Shown one piece after another: positions 18,062 through 25,062 of a stretch of 64,000 nt of DNA. The position numbers and the translations under genes are program-made. Numbering within the stretch: position 1 is the stretch's first letter; every line of letters starts with the position of its first letter. This DNA is from Betaproteobacteria bacterium RIFCSPLOWO2_02_FULL_67_26 (GTDB taxonomy: Bacteria > Pseudomonadota > Gammaproteobacteria > Burkholderiales > SG8-41), in assembly GCA_001771935.1 (NCBI GenBank), contig MERD01000094.1, positions 1 through 64,000 of the forward strand, in the 5' to 3' direction. The notes beneath the pieces were generated by a model. The model ran no database searches. It saw only the letters and a program-made list of their open reading frames with translations, and was not told the origin of the DNA.

Positions 18062-18862
18062 ATGGCGAAGCAGGACAAGGCGCCGGAGCAGCAGTACATG
18101 GAGTCCCTCGTCGGGAGCCTTACCGACTGGGACGATCCGGAAGCGCGGCTCGCCCAGGCGTTCAAGCTCGACGAGTTCATCCTGTTCGGCCAGCGCATCG
18201 TCCCGCTCGACCCGAAAGCCAATCTGCCGCCCCGCCTCGAAGTCCTGATCCGGCTGCGCGAGGAGGAGGAGCACCTCATGCCGCCGGGCGCCTTCATCCC
18301 GGTCCTCGAGCATTGCGACATGATGCCGGCGCTGGACCGGTGGGTGGTGGAGCACGCCATCCAGTGGTGGCAGTCGAAGGGCGGGCAGGCGCCGGCGCTG
18401 AACGTCAACCTTTCGGTGGAGACGCTGATCGATCCTTCGTTTCCCGTGTTCGTCCAGCGGCAGATGCGCAAGGCCGCGATGCCGGGCGACGTGCTCTATT
18501 TCGAGGTCGAGGCGGTGGACGTCGTGACCTACCCGCAGAAATCCCGGAGCGCCGCCGACAAGCTCAGGGCCGCGGGCTGCCGCATCGCGATCGCGGGGTT
18601 CGGGCGCGATCTGGTCTCGTTCGACGCGCTGAAGGAAGTCTCCGCCGGGATGATCAAGGTGGACGGCGGCCTGGTGATGGAGATCCACCGCGATCCCGTG
18701 GCGCTCGCCAAGATCAAGTCCATCCAGGGCGTGTGCGCCAAGGTCGGCATCCAGACCGTGGCGGAATTCGTCGAGCAGCAGGAAACGATCGAAAAGCTGC
18801 GCGCGATCGGCTTCAACTACGCGCAGGGCTACGGGGTGGCGCGGCCCGAACCCTTGAACTGA
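18062..18862 (+). CDS. Degenerate EAL-domain protein
   Basis: 266 aa, one EAL domain covering nearly the whole protein. Most catalytic positions of cyclic-di-GMP phosphodiesterases can be located: EVLIRL in place of EALIR, NVNLS (Asn kept), FEVEA in place of ELTES. The two aspartates of DDFG are lost (IAGFGRD), while IKVDG and TVAEFVE keep Lys, Asp and Glu. Loss of the metal-binding DD pair predicts no hydrolysis, so it probably acts as a c-di-GMP receptor or protein-interaction module. ATG 18062 preferred to GTG 18053. Confidence 0.8.
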   Translation: MAKQDKAPEQQYMESLVGSLTDWDDPEARLAQAFKLDEFILFGQRIVPLDPKANLPPRLEVLIRLREEEEHLMPPGAFIPVLEHCDMMPALDRWVVEHAIQWWQSKGGQAPALNVNLSVETLIDPSFPVFVQRQMRKAAMPGDVLYFEVEAVDVVTYPQKSRSAADKLRAAGCRIAIAGFGRDLVSFDALKEVSAGMIKVDGGLVMEIHRDPVALAKIKSIQGVCAKVGIQTVAEFVEQQETIEKLRAIGFNYAQGYGVARPEPLN

Positions 18863-18890
18863 GGGATGAGGGATGAGGGATGAGGGCGGA
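18860..18890. repeat. GATGAGGG tandem repeat between EAL and nuclease genes
   Basis: Three near-perfect copies of GAGGGAT(GAGGGAT) then GAGGGCGGAG in the 30-nt convergent gap. Too short to hold anything else; possibly a shared transcription end. Confidence 0.65.
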
Positions 18891-18892
18891 GC

Positions 18893-19378
18893 TCAGTGGC
18901 CATTCCGGCGCCAGTTCCAGGGCGGGACCGGCGCCGGGTCGGTCCACAGGCCGCGGTTGGCGGCGCGCGCCTCGTTCTGCATCGCGTGCAGCGGCGAGCG
19001 CGCCGGCGCGTAGCGGGTATAGGTCCAGGCGTAGCCGCGGCGCACCTGCTCCGCGTTGGCGTCCTTGCCGTCGCAGGTGACCTGGGCGATGGTGCGCCGG
19101 TAGCGGTCCCGCCCGCGCACGTCGAGCGACGCCATTTTCCCGAAGCACAGCTCGGACAAGGACTGCTTCGAGCGCGTGCCGAACGGCTGCCGCAGCTCCG
19201 GCGCGTCGATGCCGGTCAGCCGCACCTTCACCTGCCGGCGCTCGATCAGTACCGTCAGCGTGTCCCCGTCGTGCACGGAGACGACGCGCGCCAGAACGTC
19301 CGCGTGAGCGGGAATGACTGCAAAAAGTAGAGGGAATGCGGCTGAAGCGAGTAAGCGGGGAAGGGCGGCATCACCCAT
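18893..19378 (-). CDS. Secreted staphylococcal-nuclease-like (TNase) protein
   Basis: 161 aa. An N-terminal signal peptide (LLASAAFPLLFAVIPAHAD) is followed by one SNase fold. Active-site residues of the family are visible: HDGDT (Asp), VRLTGIDAPE (Arg, Asp, Glu) and DRYRRT (Arg). It should be exported and act as a metal-dependent nuclease. An IS element begins 2 bp upstream of its ATG, so its native promoter and leader have been separated from it. No ribosome site is present in the IS end, and the gene may now be silent. Confidence 0.85.
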   Translation of the reverse strand: MGDAALPRLLASAAFPLLFAVIPAHADVLARVVSVHDGDTLTVLIERRQVKVRLTGIDAPELRQPFGTRSKQSLSELCFGKMASLDVRGRDRYRRTIAQVTCDGKDANAEQVRRGYAWTYTRYAPARSPLHAMQNEARAANRGLWTDPAPVPPWNWRRNGH

Positions 19379-19380
19379 TA

Positions 19381-19400
19381 AGAGCGCCTAACAAAATGAC
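19381..19400 (+). repeat. IS left terminal inverted repeat
   Basis: AGAGCGCCTAACAAAATGAC, preceded by TA (19379-19380). Exact reverse complement of 20265-20284. Confidence 0.93.
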
Positions 19401-19460
19401 GCTTGTACATTGATGAAGGTCTTGGTACGGTGAGGCATCGCATGTTCGGGAGGGACGCGG

Positions 19461-19895
19461 ATGCCGAAGCCGTTGATCGAAGACGAGTTATGGGCGCGAA
19501 TCGAGCCATTGTTACCGAAGAAGCGAAGGCGCAAGCGATACGCGGGGCGCCTGCCGCTGGAGGACCGTCGGGTGCTCACGGGCATTCTGTTTGTGTTGAG
19601 GTCGGGCATCCCCTGGGAGATGCTGCCCAAGGAGATGGGTTGCGGCTCGGGGATGACCTGCTGGCGCAGGCTGAAACACTGGCAGCGCCGCGGGGTATGG
19701 AACCGGCTGCACCGGGTGCTGCTCTCGGAGCTGCGCGGGGCGAAGCAACTGGACTTCTCGCGGGCGGTGGCCGACAGCTCCTCGATTCGCGCCGTGGGGG
19801 CGGGAAAAAAAGTGGACCGAACCCAACCGATCGCCGTCGTGCGGGCAGCAAACACCACCTTCTCACGGATGCGCAAGGTGTCCCGCTTTCGGTAG
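19461..19895 (+). CDS. IS5/IS427 transposase orfA
   Basis: 144 aa product read without frameshift: MPKPLIEDELWARIEPLLPKK, then the DUF4096-type DNA-binding half, and the first catalytic Asp in VADSSSIRAV. After the A7 run (19805-19811) the zero frame reads nonsense to its stop, as is usual for these elements. Confidence 0.9.
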   Translation: MPKPLIEDELWARIEPLLPKKRRRKRYAGRLPLEDRRVLTGILFVLRSGIPWEMLPKEMGCGSGMTCWRRLKHWQRRGVWNRLHRVLLSELRGAKQLDFSRAVADSSSIRAVGAGKKVDRTQPIAVVRAANTTFSRMRKVSRFR

Positions 19896-20263
19896 TGCTC
19901 ACCAAGGCCAACCGCAATGACGTCACGCAGGTGATGCCTCTGCTCAATGCCATCCCGCCGGTCGCTGGCCAGCGCGGAGCACCCAGGCGCAAGCCCGATC
20001 TGATCCAGGCTGACCGCGCCTATGACTCCAACCCCCTGCGAAAGCTGCTGGCCGAGCGTGGCATCGACACCCAAATCGCTCGGCGTTACACCCCGCATGG
20101 CAGTGGCTTGGGCAAGACCCGCTGGGTCGTGGAGCGCACCATCGCATGGCTGCACCAGTTCCGCCGGCTGCGCGTGCGCTACGAGCGACTGCCTTCCATA
20201 CACGAGGCATTCCTCAAACTCGGCGCTTGCCTGATCTGCTGGCGCTTCGTTAAAGCCGCATGA
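19461..20263 (+). CDS. IS5/IS427 transposase, OrfAB by programmed -1 frameshift
   Basis: Slipping back one base at A AAA AAA (19805-19811) joins the first 117 codons to the second frame (KSGPNPTDRRRAGSKHHLLTD...), giving a 267-aa DDE transposase. Second Asp in LIQADRAYD and Glu in RWVVERTIAW complete the triad. The segment after the slip matches normal family order, so the shift is regulatory rather than a mutation. Ends 1 nt before the right inverted repeat. Confidence 0.88.
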
Positions 20264-20264
20264 A

Positions 20265-20284
20265 GTCATTTTGTTAGGCGCTCT
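20265..20284 (-). repeat. IS right terminal inverted repeat
   Basis: GTCATTTTGTTAGGCGCTCT, exact reverse complement of the left end, followed by TA (20285-20286). Confidence 0.93.
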
Positions 20285-20391
20285 TAGGAATTGGCACCCA
20301 CGCCTTCCCTACATTGGGTCGCCGCCGTGGAGTGGTGGCTGGCTATCCTGCGGGTGTAAAATGACTCGGTAACCAGATCAGGTGCAAGATT

Positions 20392-20571
20392 ATGACAGCA
20401 GCGACAACCGCGCGGCGACCGGCAACCAACCACGCCGGAGCACGCGAAGCAACGCCGGCCCCGAAATCGACCGCTTACGGGCGAGCCGTGCTGCGCGCCA
20501 TTGACCGCATGAAAGCTGCTGGCTCGTGGACATTCGCCCCGAAATCGAGTGACCGCTACTTCAAGCGGTGA
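20392..20571 (+). CDS. Small putative antitoxin upstream of PIN toxin
   Basis: Not in the ORF track. ATG 20392 with AGGTGCAAG upstream opens a 59-aa frame: MTAATTARRPATNHAG..., with an Arg/Ala-rich N-terminus and a C-terminal tail GSWTFAPKSSDRYFKR. Its TGA overlaps the GTG start of the PIN gene (GTGA), the normal geometry of an antitoxin-toxin operon. I do not recognise the N-terminal DNA-binding class; the aromatic-basic tail is the sort that plugs a PIN active site. 105 nt separate it from the IS. Confidence 0.7.
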   Translation: MTAATTARRPATNHAGAREATPAPKSTAYGRAVLRAIDRMKAAGSWTFAPKSSDRYFKR

Positions 20572-20984
20572 AGTACCTGCTCGACACCTGCATTGTCGAA
20601 GCGCTGCTCAAAGCGGAACCGGGCCACGAGAATATTCGCAACCGCATTGCCGCTGCTCCGCAGGGTTCCCTGGCAATCTCCGCCCTTACTGCGGTTGAAA
20701 TCTGGACTGGTATCACCGGCGCGCGTGAACCGCGAGCGAAGCGCCTCGCGTTCGAGGCATACCTCAAGCTGATGCGCGTCACGGCATTCGATGCGGCGGC
20801 GGCCCGCCAGGCGTTTGTGATTCAACGCTACCTTCGTCAGACCGGGCAGCAGATCGGACGCACAGATCCCCTGATCGCTGCACAAGCTATCGCCATGGGC
20901 GCCGTGTGCGTCACCGACAACCTCCGGCACTTTCTCCGAATTCCCGGTCTTATTGTCGAGAACTGGCTGCAGCCGATTGAGTAG
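20568..20984 (+). CDS. PIN-domain toxin (VapC family)
   Basis: 138 aa from GTG 20568. Acidic PIN residues are in place: LLDTCIVEALL (Asp), AVEIWTG (Glu), GRTDPLIAAQA (Asp) and VTDNLRHF (Asp). Predicted Mg-dependent ribonuclease, typically cutting tRNA or rRNA, held off by the antitoxin encoded just upstream. The neighbouring IS and tRNA-Arg gene mark an accessory pocket. Complete; no damage seen. Confidence 0.88.
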   Translation: MKYLLDTCIVEALLKAEPGHENIRNRIAAAPQGSLAISALTAVEIWTGITGAREPRAKRLAFEAYLKLMRVTAFDAAAARQAFVIQRYLRQTGQQIGRTDPLIAAQAIAMGAVCVTDNLRHFLRIPGLIVENWLQPIE

Positions 20985-21017
20985 AAATATCCAGACGATC
21001 CGAGTCAAGCAGTCCTT

Positions 21018-21045
21018 CACTGAAAAGGTGCGTCCCCTTTCAGTG
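21018..21045. repeat. Hairpin downstream of PIN toxin (REP-like or terminator)
   Basis: CACTGAAAAGG, loop TGCGTC, CCCTTTCAGTG: 11-bp arms with one mismatch. No long U-tract follows, so either a weak terminator for the toxin operon or a REP-type intergenic palindrome. Confidence 0.55.
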
Positions 21046-21064
21046 GGCGCGTCTTCGAAAAGCA

Positions 21065-21140
21065 AGGATGAAGGCGAAAGGCGAAAGGCGGAAGGAAAGC
21101 AGGAAATACTTCTGTCTTCCTACTTCTGCCTTCTGCCGTG
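21065..21140. repeat. GAAAGGC / AGAAGGC short-word inverted repeat
   Basis: Left part repeats GAAAGGC(GAAAGGC)GGAAGGAAAGCAGGAA. Right part (TTCCTACTTCTGCCTTCTGCC) is its imperfect reverse complement. Ends 6 nt from the tRNA 3' end. A related word run is at 51174-51200. Confidence 0.6.
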
Positions 21141-21145
21141 GAAAC

Positions 21146-21221
21146 TGGCGCCCCAGACACGAATCGAACGTGCGACCTGTCCCTTAGGAGGGGACTGCTC
21201 TATCCACTGAGCTACCGGGGC
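21146..21221 (-). tRNA. tRNA-Arg(CCU)
   Basis: Minus-strand cloverleaf of 76 nt with encoded CCA. Acceptor GCCCCGG/CTGGGGC, D-arm GCTC...GAGC, anticodon stem GTCCC/GGGAC with loop CTCCTAA (anticodon CCT), T-arm with TTCGATT. Single-copy minor Arg tRNA genes are common integration sites, consistent with the IS and toxin pair next to it, although no att duplication was found. Confidence 0.96.
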
Positions 21222-21226
21222 CCGGC

Positions 21227-21256
21227 ATGATTCTATCGCAGGTGCGTTAGAATCAT
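21227..21256 (+). promoter_or_regulatory. Palindrome over candidate -10 of peroxiredoxin gene
   Basis: ATGATTCTA and TAGAATCAT are perfect 9-bp inverted arms 12 nt apart in the tRNA/peroxiredoxin gap. The right arm contains TAGAAT (21248-21253), seven bases before the ATG at 21261. It may be an operator for a dimeric regulator overlapping a leaderless promoter, or a hairpin in the tRNA leader on the other strand. Confidence 0.45.
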
Positions 21257-21260
21257 CGCC

Positions 21261-21803
21261 ATGAATTGGTTGATATTCGCGGCCGCGGCGCTCGGCGGCT
21301 TACTGCTGTGGCGAGTGGCGATCGCAGCGATCGCGCCGAAGCCAGGCGACCCCGCGCCGGAGTTCGCGCTGCCGGATCAAAGCAGCACGACGCGCAGCCT
21401 GGCGGCGTTCCGCGACAAATGGCTGGTGCTCTATTTTTATCCCCGTGACGACACGCCTGGCTGCACCGTGCAGGCCTGCTCGTTCCGCGACGCCTGGCAA
21501 AAATTGACTGCGCTCGGAGCCGAGGTGGTGGGCGTCAGCGTGGATGACGTGGCCCGCCATTTCGCTTTTGCGAAAAGATTCGAGCTGCCGTTTCCCCTGC
21601 TGGCGGATACGGGCGGGGCGGTCGCCAGCCGCTACGGATCGGCGCTGAACCTCGGATTGTTCAAGATCGCCCGGCGCAACACCTTCCTGATCGACCCGCA
21701 GGGCCGCATCGCCAGGGTTTACCTGTCCGCGAGCACATCGCGGAACTCGCAGCAGGTGATCGAGGACCTGCAAGCGCTGCGTAAGAGTGAGGTTCCAGAG
21801 TGA
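21261..21803 (+). CDS. Membrane-anchored peroxiredoxin (BCP/PrxQ type)
   Basis: 180 aa. An N-terminal hydrophobic helix (LIFAAAALGGLLLWRVAIAAIA) anchors or exports the enzyme. The thioredoxin-fold domain has YFYPRDDTPGCTVQACSFRD, with peroxidatic Cys and a second Cys five residues on, the PrxQ resolving pattern. Reduces H2O2 and organic peroxides. Overlaps the next gene by 4 nt (GTGA), so co-translated with the VOC protein. Standard BCP lacks the anchor, so this may protect the membrane or periplasm. Confidence 0.9.
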   Translation: MNWLIFAAAALGGLLLWRVAIAAIAPKPGDPAPEFALPDQSSTTRSLAAFRDKWLVLYFYPRDDTPGCTVQACSFRDAWQKLTALGAEVVGVSVDDVARHFAFAKRFELPFPLLADTGGAVASRYGSALNLGLFKIARRNTFLIDPQGRIARVYLSASTSRNSQQVIEDLQALRKSEVPE

Positions 21804-22177
21804 TCCGGACATTCGACCACGTCGTCCTGACCACCGCCGATCTCGAGCGCTGCCTCGATTTCTACACCCGCGTGCTCGGGATGCGCGTCGAGCACTATGG
21901 CAAGGGCCGGGTCGCGCTCGCTTTCGGCGAGCACAAGTTCAACGTCCACCCGCCGGGCTTCGACGCCGGCATCAAGGCCCGCACGCCCACGCCGGGCTCG
22001 CTCGACCTGTGCTTTCTCGCCGACCGGCCGCTCGACGAGGTGATTGCGCAGCTCAAGCGGGAGAGCGTCCCGATCGAGGAGGGTCCGGTGGTGCGCACCG
22101 GCGCGCGCTACCCCATCCGGTCGGTCTACGTCAGGGATCCCGACGGAAATCTCGTCGAGATTTCCGAGAAAGCGTAA
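21800..22177 (+). CDS. VOC (glyoxalase/bleomycin resistance) family protein
   Basis: 125 aa, one vicinal-oxygen-chelate domain: IRTFDHVVLTTADLERCLDFYTRVLGMR at the start and YVRDPDGNLVEISE at the end, with His and Glu metal positions. It resembles fosfomycin/virulence-protein-type members; substrate unknown. GTG start overlaps the peroxiredoxin stop and its TAA overlaps the next ATG (TAATG), so three genes are tightly coupled. Confidence 0.88.
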   Translation: MIRTFDHVVLTTADLERCLDFYTRVLGMRVEHYGKGRVALAFGEHKFNVHPPGFDAGIKARTPTPGSLDLCFLADRPLDEVIAQLKRESVPIEEGPVVRTGARYPIRSVYVRDPDGNLVEISEKA

Positions 22178-23187
22178 TGCCCGATTTCTGGCCCGGTTGC
22201 GGCTACAACCTGCTCAAGCGCGGGCCGGGCGGCCGGCTGTATGTCACCGACGGCTATCTGCGGCTGTATTACGGGCGGCCGGAGCTCGCCCCGGTGCCGG
22301 AGTCCTGCGCGGCGGAGCGCGCGTTGCACGCGTCTTTGCTTTCGGATCCGAGGCGGGAGGTGCCGGAAGCCGAGATCGCGGCGCTGGCCGATCCTGACGC
22401 CCGCGAGAACTACCGGGTCGTGCTGCGCTTCCGTGGCCAGCTGCTCGCCGCGGAAACGCTGGAGGCGTTTTACGCCGGACTGTTCCGCCACGACGTCGCG
22501 GTGCCGCCGGACTTCATCCACCACACGGTGCAGGTCATCCTGCGCGGCATCCTCGATGGCTCCAGTGACGGGCTCGAGGCGCGCGCCGCCGAGTTGTTCT
22601 TCCGCAAGCAACGCGTCACCGTCAACGAGGGCTCGATCATGCTCGCGGACGCTGAAACCGTGGAGCTGCACGCCGGCGGCGGCAGCTTCGGCAGCCTGGG
22701 CAAGCTGCTGCAGGAAGGGCAGACGCCGCTGCGCACCATCGAGCTCGACGTGATCGACGACCCGAGCGCGGGACGCTACTTCGAGCGCGATGAGCGCCAC
22801 GACACGGTGCTCAACCTGAACCACGGGCGCCCCGGGTGCCTGGCGCTGGCCCGGGTGCTGGAGCGCTGGATGGCGCATTTTCACGGCGTGCGCGCGACGG
22901 TGAAGCCGGTGCGGGAGATCCCGGACGAGGAATGGGTATGGCATGTCGGGCTCGATACCGAGGCGACCGCCATGCTGAACGACCTTTACAATGGAGGCGA
23001 CGTGGAGGAGGAGCGGATGAAGCGCATCATCGGCCTCTACCGGGTGGATTTCCGCGATCCGGTCGTGCTGCGCCCGGAAGTGGCGGGGATGCCGGTGTTT
23101 CTCGGATTGGCCATGGCCCCGGACCGGACGCTGCGGATGAAGCCGCAGAACCTGCTGACCAACCTGCCGCTCGCGTCGCGGTCGTGA
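22177..23187 (+). CDS. DUF6352-like uncharacterised protein
   Basis: 336 aa from ATG 22177; the longer track ORF reads the VOC gene out of frame. Starts MPDFWPGCGYNLLKR, which I recognise as the start of a betaproteobacterial family I believe is DUF6352. No catalytic motif, signal or membrane helix. Acidic and Arg-rich, probably cytosolic. Nothing in its surroundings fixes a job beyond co-expression with peroxiredoxin and VOC protein. Confidence 0.75.
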   Translation: MPDFWPGCGYNLLKRGPGGRLYVTDGYLRLYYGRPELAPVPESCAAERALHASLLSDPRREVPEAEIAALADPDARENYRVVLRFRGQLLAAETLEAFYAGLFRHDVAVPPDFIHHTVQVILRGILDGSSDGLEARAAELFFRKQRVTVNEGSIMLADAETVELHAGGGSFGSLGKLLQEGQTPLRTIELDVIDDPSAGRYFERDERHDTVLNLNHGRPGCLALARVLERWMAHFHGVRATVKPVREIPDEEWVWHVGLDTEATAMLNDLYNGGDVEEERMKRIIGLYRVDFRDPVVLRPEVAGMPVFLGLAMAPDRTLRMKPQNLLTNLPLASRS

Positions 23188-23284
23188 GGCAACCGTTTTC
23201 CGGGACTCCCGTGCAAAACGACCTCCGGCTTGCGCGGAAGCCGCTTCGCGCCGGTCCCGGCACGGCCTCAGCGGTCCGACAGAA

Positions 23285-24577
23285 TCATGAACCGTCGGGC
23301 ACCAGGCGGCGCAGGGCCAGCATCGTGCAATCGTCCGCGAGCACCTGCGAGCCGGTGTGGATGACGAGCCTTTGGTGCAGGGAATCGAGGAGATCGGGCA
23401 GCGGGGATTGCGCGCTGCGGCGCAGCGCCTCGAGACAGCCTTCTTCGGACAACGGGACGCCGGCCCGGCCCTCCGCTTCGGTCACGCCGTCGGTATAGCA
23501 GAAAAGCGTTTCCCCGATCGCGAGGTTGCGCTGCATGCTGGAGTAGCGCCGGCCGCTCGCCGCGCCGACCAGCATGCCCTTCGGCAGCGGCACGACCGCC
23601 GCTTCGCGACCGCTGCAGACGATCGGCGCGCAGTGGCCCCCATTCGAGTAGACGAAGGTGCCGCTCTCCACGTCCAGAAAACCGCAGAACAGGGTCACGA
23701 AGAGGTTCGCGTCGTTGCCGATGCACAGGCGGTCGTTGAGCGTCTGAAGAATCGTCTCCGGCTGCATGGTCTCCATGGCCAGGATCCGAAGCAGTCCGAT
23801 AACCCGGACCATGAACAGGGCGGCGGCGATGCCGTGGCCCGAAACGTCTCCGATGCAGACGAACAGCGTGCGGTTGTCGACGAAGAATGCGTCGAAGAGG
23901 TCCCCCCCGACTTTCGAGGCCGGCTCCATGAAACCGCAGACTTCGATGTCCGAGCGCCCCGGAAACAGCGGCCGCTGCAGCGGCAGCATGCTGGCCTGGA
24001 GCTGGCGCGCGACCTCCAGCTCCTTCCTGAGATGCTTGAGCTCCAGCCGCTCGCGCTGCAAGGCGAGGGCCTTCTCGTTTGCACGGCGCATGCGCTCGGT
24101 CAGGGTGGTCATGAGGTTTTCGGGGACACCGCGCAGGCGCATCAGGCGGTTCCAGAACACCTCGCGGTCGAGCCGGAGAACGCGGGCATCCGAAACCGCG
24201 CTCACCAGTGCCGAAATCGGCTTGCCATCGATCGCCGAGAGCTCGCCAATGCACTCGCCGGGAAGGATGTCGATGTCGATGGCGGTGTCCGCGCCGGGGT
24301 CCGGCCCCAGTTGCGCGACCAGCTTGCCCGACAGGAGGATGAAGACGTTGCGGTTGGCCTCGCCAGCGCGCAGCAGCGGCGTGCCCGCAGGCAGCAGCAA
24401 CACCTCGCAGCCGGCGAGCGCTTCGGAAAGGCCGGGCAGGTCTGCGTTCCGGAACAGAGGAATCCAGTGGATTTCTTCCATGCGCCGGTCGCCGCGCCGC
24501 CGTTCCTGTGGGCCCCGAACGTTCGCGACCCTGCGATCAGGTCCACGGCGAAAACGCGCGATCCCCGGGGCTTTCAT
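23285..24577 (-). CDS. CNB-domain fused PP2C (SpoIIE/RsbU-type) phosphatase
   Basis: 430 aa. Residues ~35-160 form a cyclic-nucleotide-binding-like domain whose cassette (IGELSAIDGKPISAL) lacks the Arg that holds the phosphate, so ligand binding is doubtful. A coiled coil (~165-200) leads to a PP2C domain with metal residues in KVGGDLFDAFF, IGDVSGHG, YTDGVTEA and ADDCTMLAL. Expected to dephosphorylate the STAS protein encoded two genes upstream. Start overlaps the HATPase stop by 4 nt (ATGA). Third gene of a partner-switching operon with no sigma factor nearby. Confidence 0.9.
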   Translation of the reverse strand: MKAPGIARFRRGPDRRVANVRGPQERRRGDRRMEEIHWIPLFRNADLPGLSEALAGCEVLLLPAGTPLLRAGEANRNVFILLSGKLVAQLGPDPGADTAIDIDILPGECIGELSAIDGKPISALVSAVSDARVLRLDREVFWNRLMRLRGVPENLMTTLTERMRRANEKALALQRERLELKHLRKELEVARQLQASMLPLQRPLFPGRSDIEVCGFMEPASKVGGDLFDAFFVDNRTLFVCIGDVSGHGIAAALFMVRVIGLLRILAMETMQPETILQTLNDRLCIGNDANLFVTLFCGFLDVESGTFVYSNGGHCAPIVCSGREAAVVPLPKGMLVGAASGRRYSSMQRNLAIGETLFCYTDGVTEAEGRAGVPLSEEGCLEALRRSAQSPLPDLLDSLHQRLVIHTGSQVLADDCTMLALRRLVPDGS

Positions 24578-25062
24578 CGCGGTTTCCAGCAGGCGCCGAA
24601 CGTGAAATGGTTGCGCCCGTCTTGGTGGCGGTAGTCCAGCCAGTCGGCGCAGCGGCGGATCATCACCAGTCCCAGCCCGCCCGGCGAGGCCTCGTCGAGC
24701 GACCTGGGAGGTTCTCTCTGAGGGATGGACAGGGGATTGAACGCCGTGCCGGCATCCGATACCGTCACGCTGGCCTTACCGCAGTCCGGGTCGAGCCGGA
24801 CCTCGAGCAGCAGCCTGATCGGCATAGCAAGCGCCAATCCGCCGCCATGGGTGAAGACGTTCGCCAGTGCTTCGTTCAGGCAAAGCGCAAGCTGCTCCAC
24901 CAGTGCCGGCGGCACGTTGCGCTGCCGGCAAGCCGCTTCGAGCCATTCCGAAGCGCGCCGTACCTCGGCGCCACTGGCGCCAATCGTGAGTTCGTCAAAC
25001 TGCGACAACGCGTTATGTTTGGTGGCCACCTGCCGGTCAGGCGAGTGCTGCCCTTTCGGCAT
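24574..25062 (-). CDS. RsbW-like serine kinase / anti-sigma ATPase
   Basis: 162 aa GHKL ATPase of the HATPase_c_2 type. N box NEALANVFTHG, G1 SDAGTAFNP, G2 SPGGLGLVMIRR. Would phosphorylate the adjacent STAS antagonist and bind an unknown target (sigma factor or enzyme). Overlaps the STAS gene by 26 nt and the phosphatase gene by 4 nt, showing tight co-translation and a fixed stoichiometry. Confidence 0.9.
   Translation of the reverse strand: MPKGQHSPDRQVATKHNALSQFDELTIGASGAEVRRASEWLEAACRQRNVPPALVEQLALCLNEALANVFTHGGGLALAMPIRLLLEVRLDPDCGKASVTVSDAGTAFNPLSIPQREPPRSLDEASPGGLGLVMIRRCADWLDYRHQDGRNHFTFGACWKPR

Larger units (their letters stand above)
19381..20284 (+). mobile_element. IS5 family (IS427-like) insertion sequence, complete
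   Basis: 904 bp bounded by perfect 20-bp inverted repeats AGAGCGCCTAACAAAATGAC, flanked on both sides by TA, the 2-bp target duplication expected of the IS427 group. Contains two overlapping transposase frames joined by an A7 slippery run. No internal damage is visible, so it may be active. Inserted 2 bp upstream of the SNase-like gene start. Confidence 0.93.

Noticed and set aside
19805-19811. Frameshift mutation in the transposase
   Set aside because: A AAA AAA is the programmed slippery site of this IS group, and both halves are intact.
19388-20269. 293-aa minus-strand ORF inside the IS
   Set aside because: Antisense of the transposase; the plus-strand frames carry the DDE residues.
20953-21210. 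85-aa plus-strand ORF after the PIN gene
   Set aside because: Covers a hairpin, a repeat and the antisense of tRNA-Arg (LAPQTRIERATCPLGG is a well-known translated tRNA artefact).
21787-22176. N-terminal 130-aa extension of the DUF6352-like ORF
   Set aside because: Lies out of frame over the VOC gene; the TAATG junction gives the natural start.
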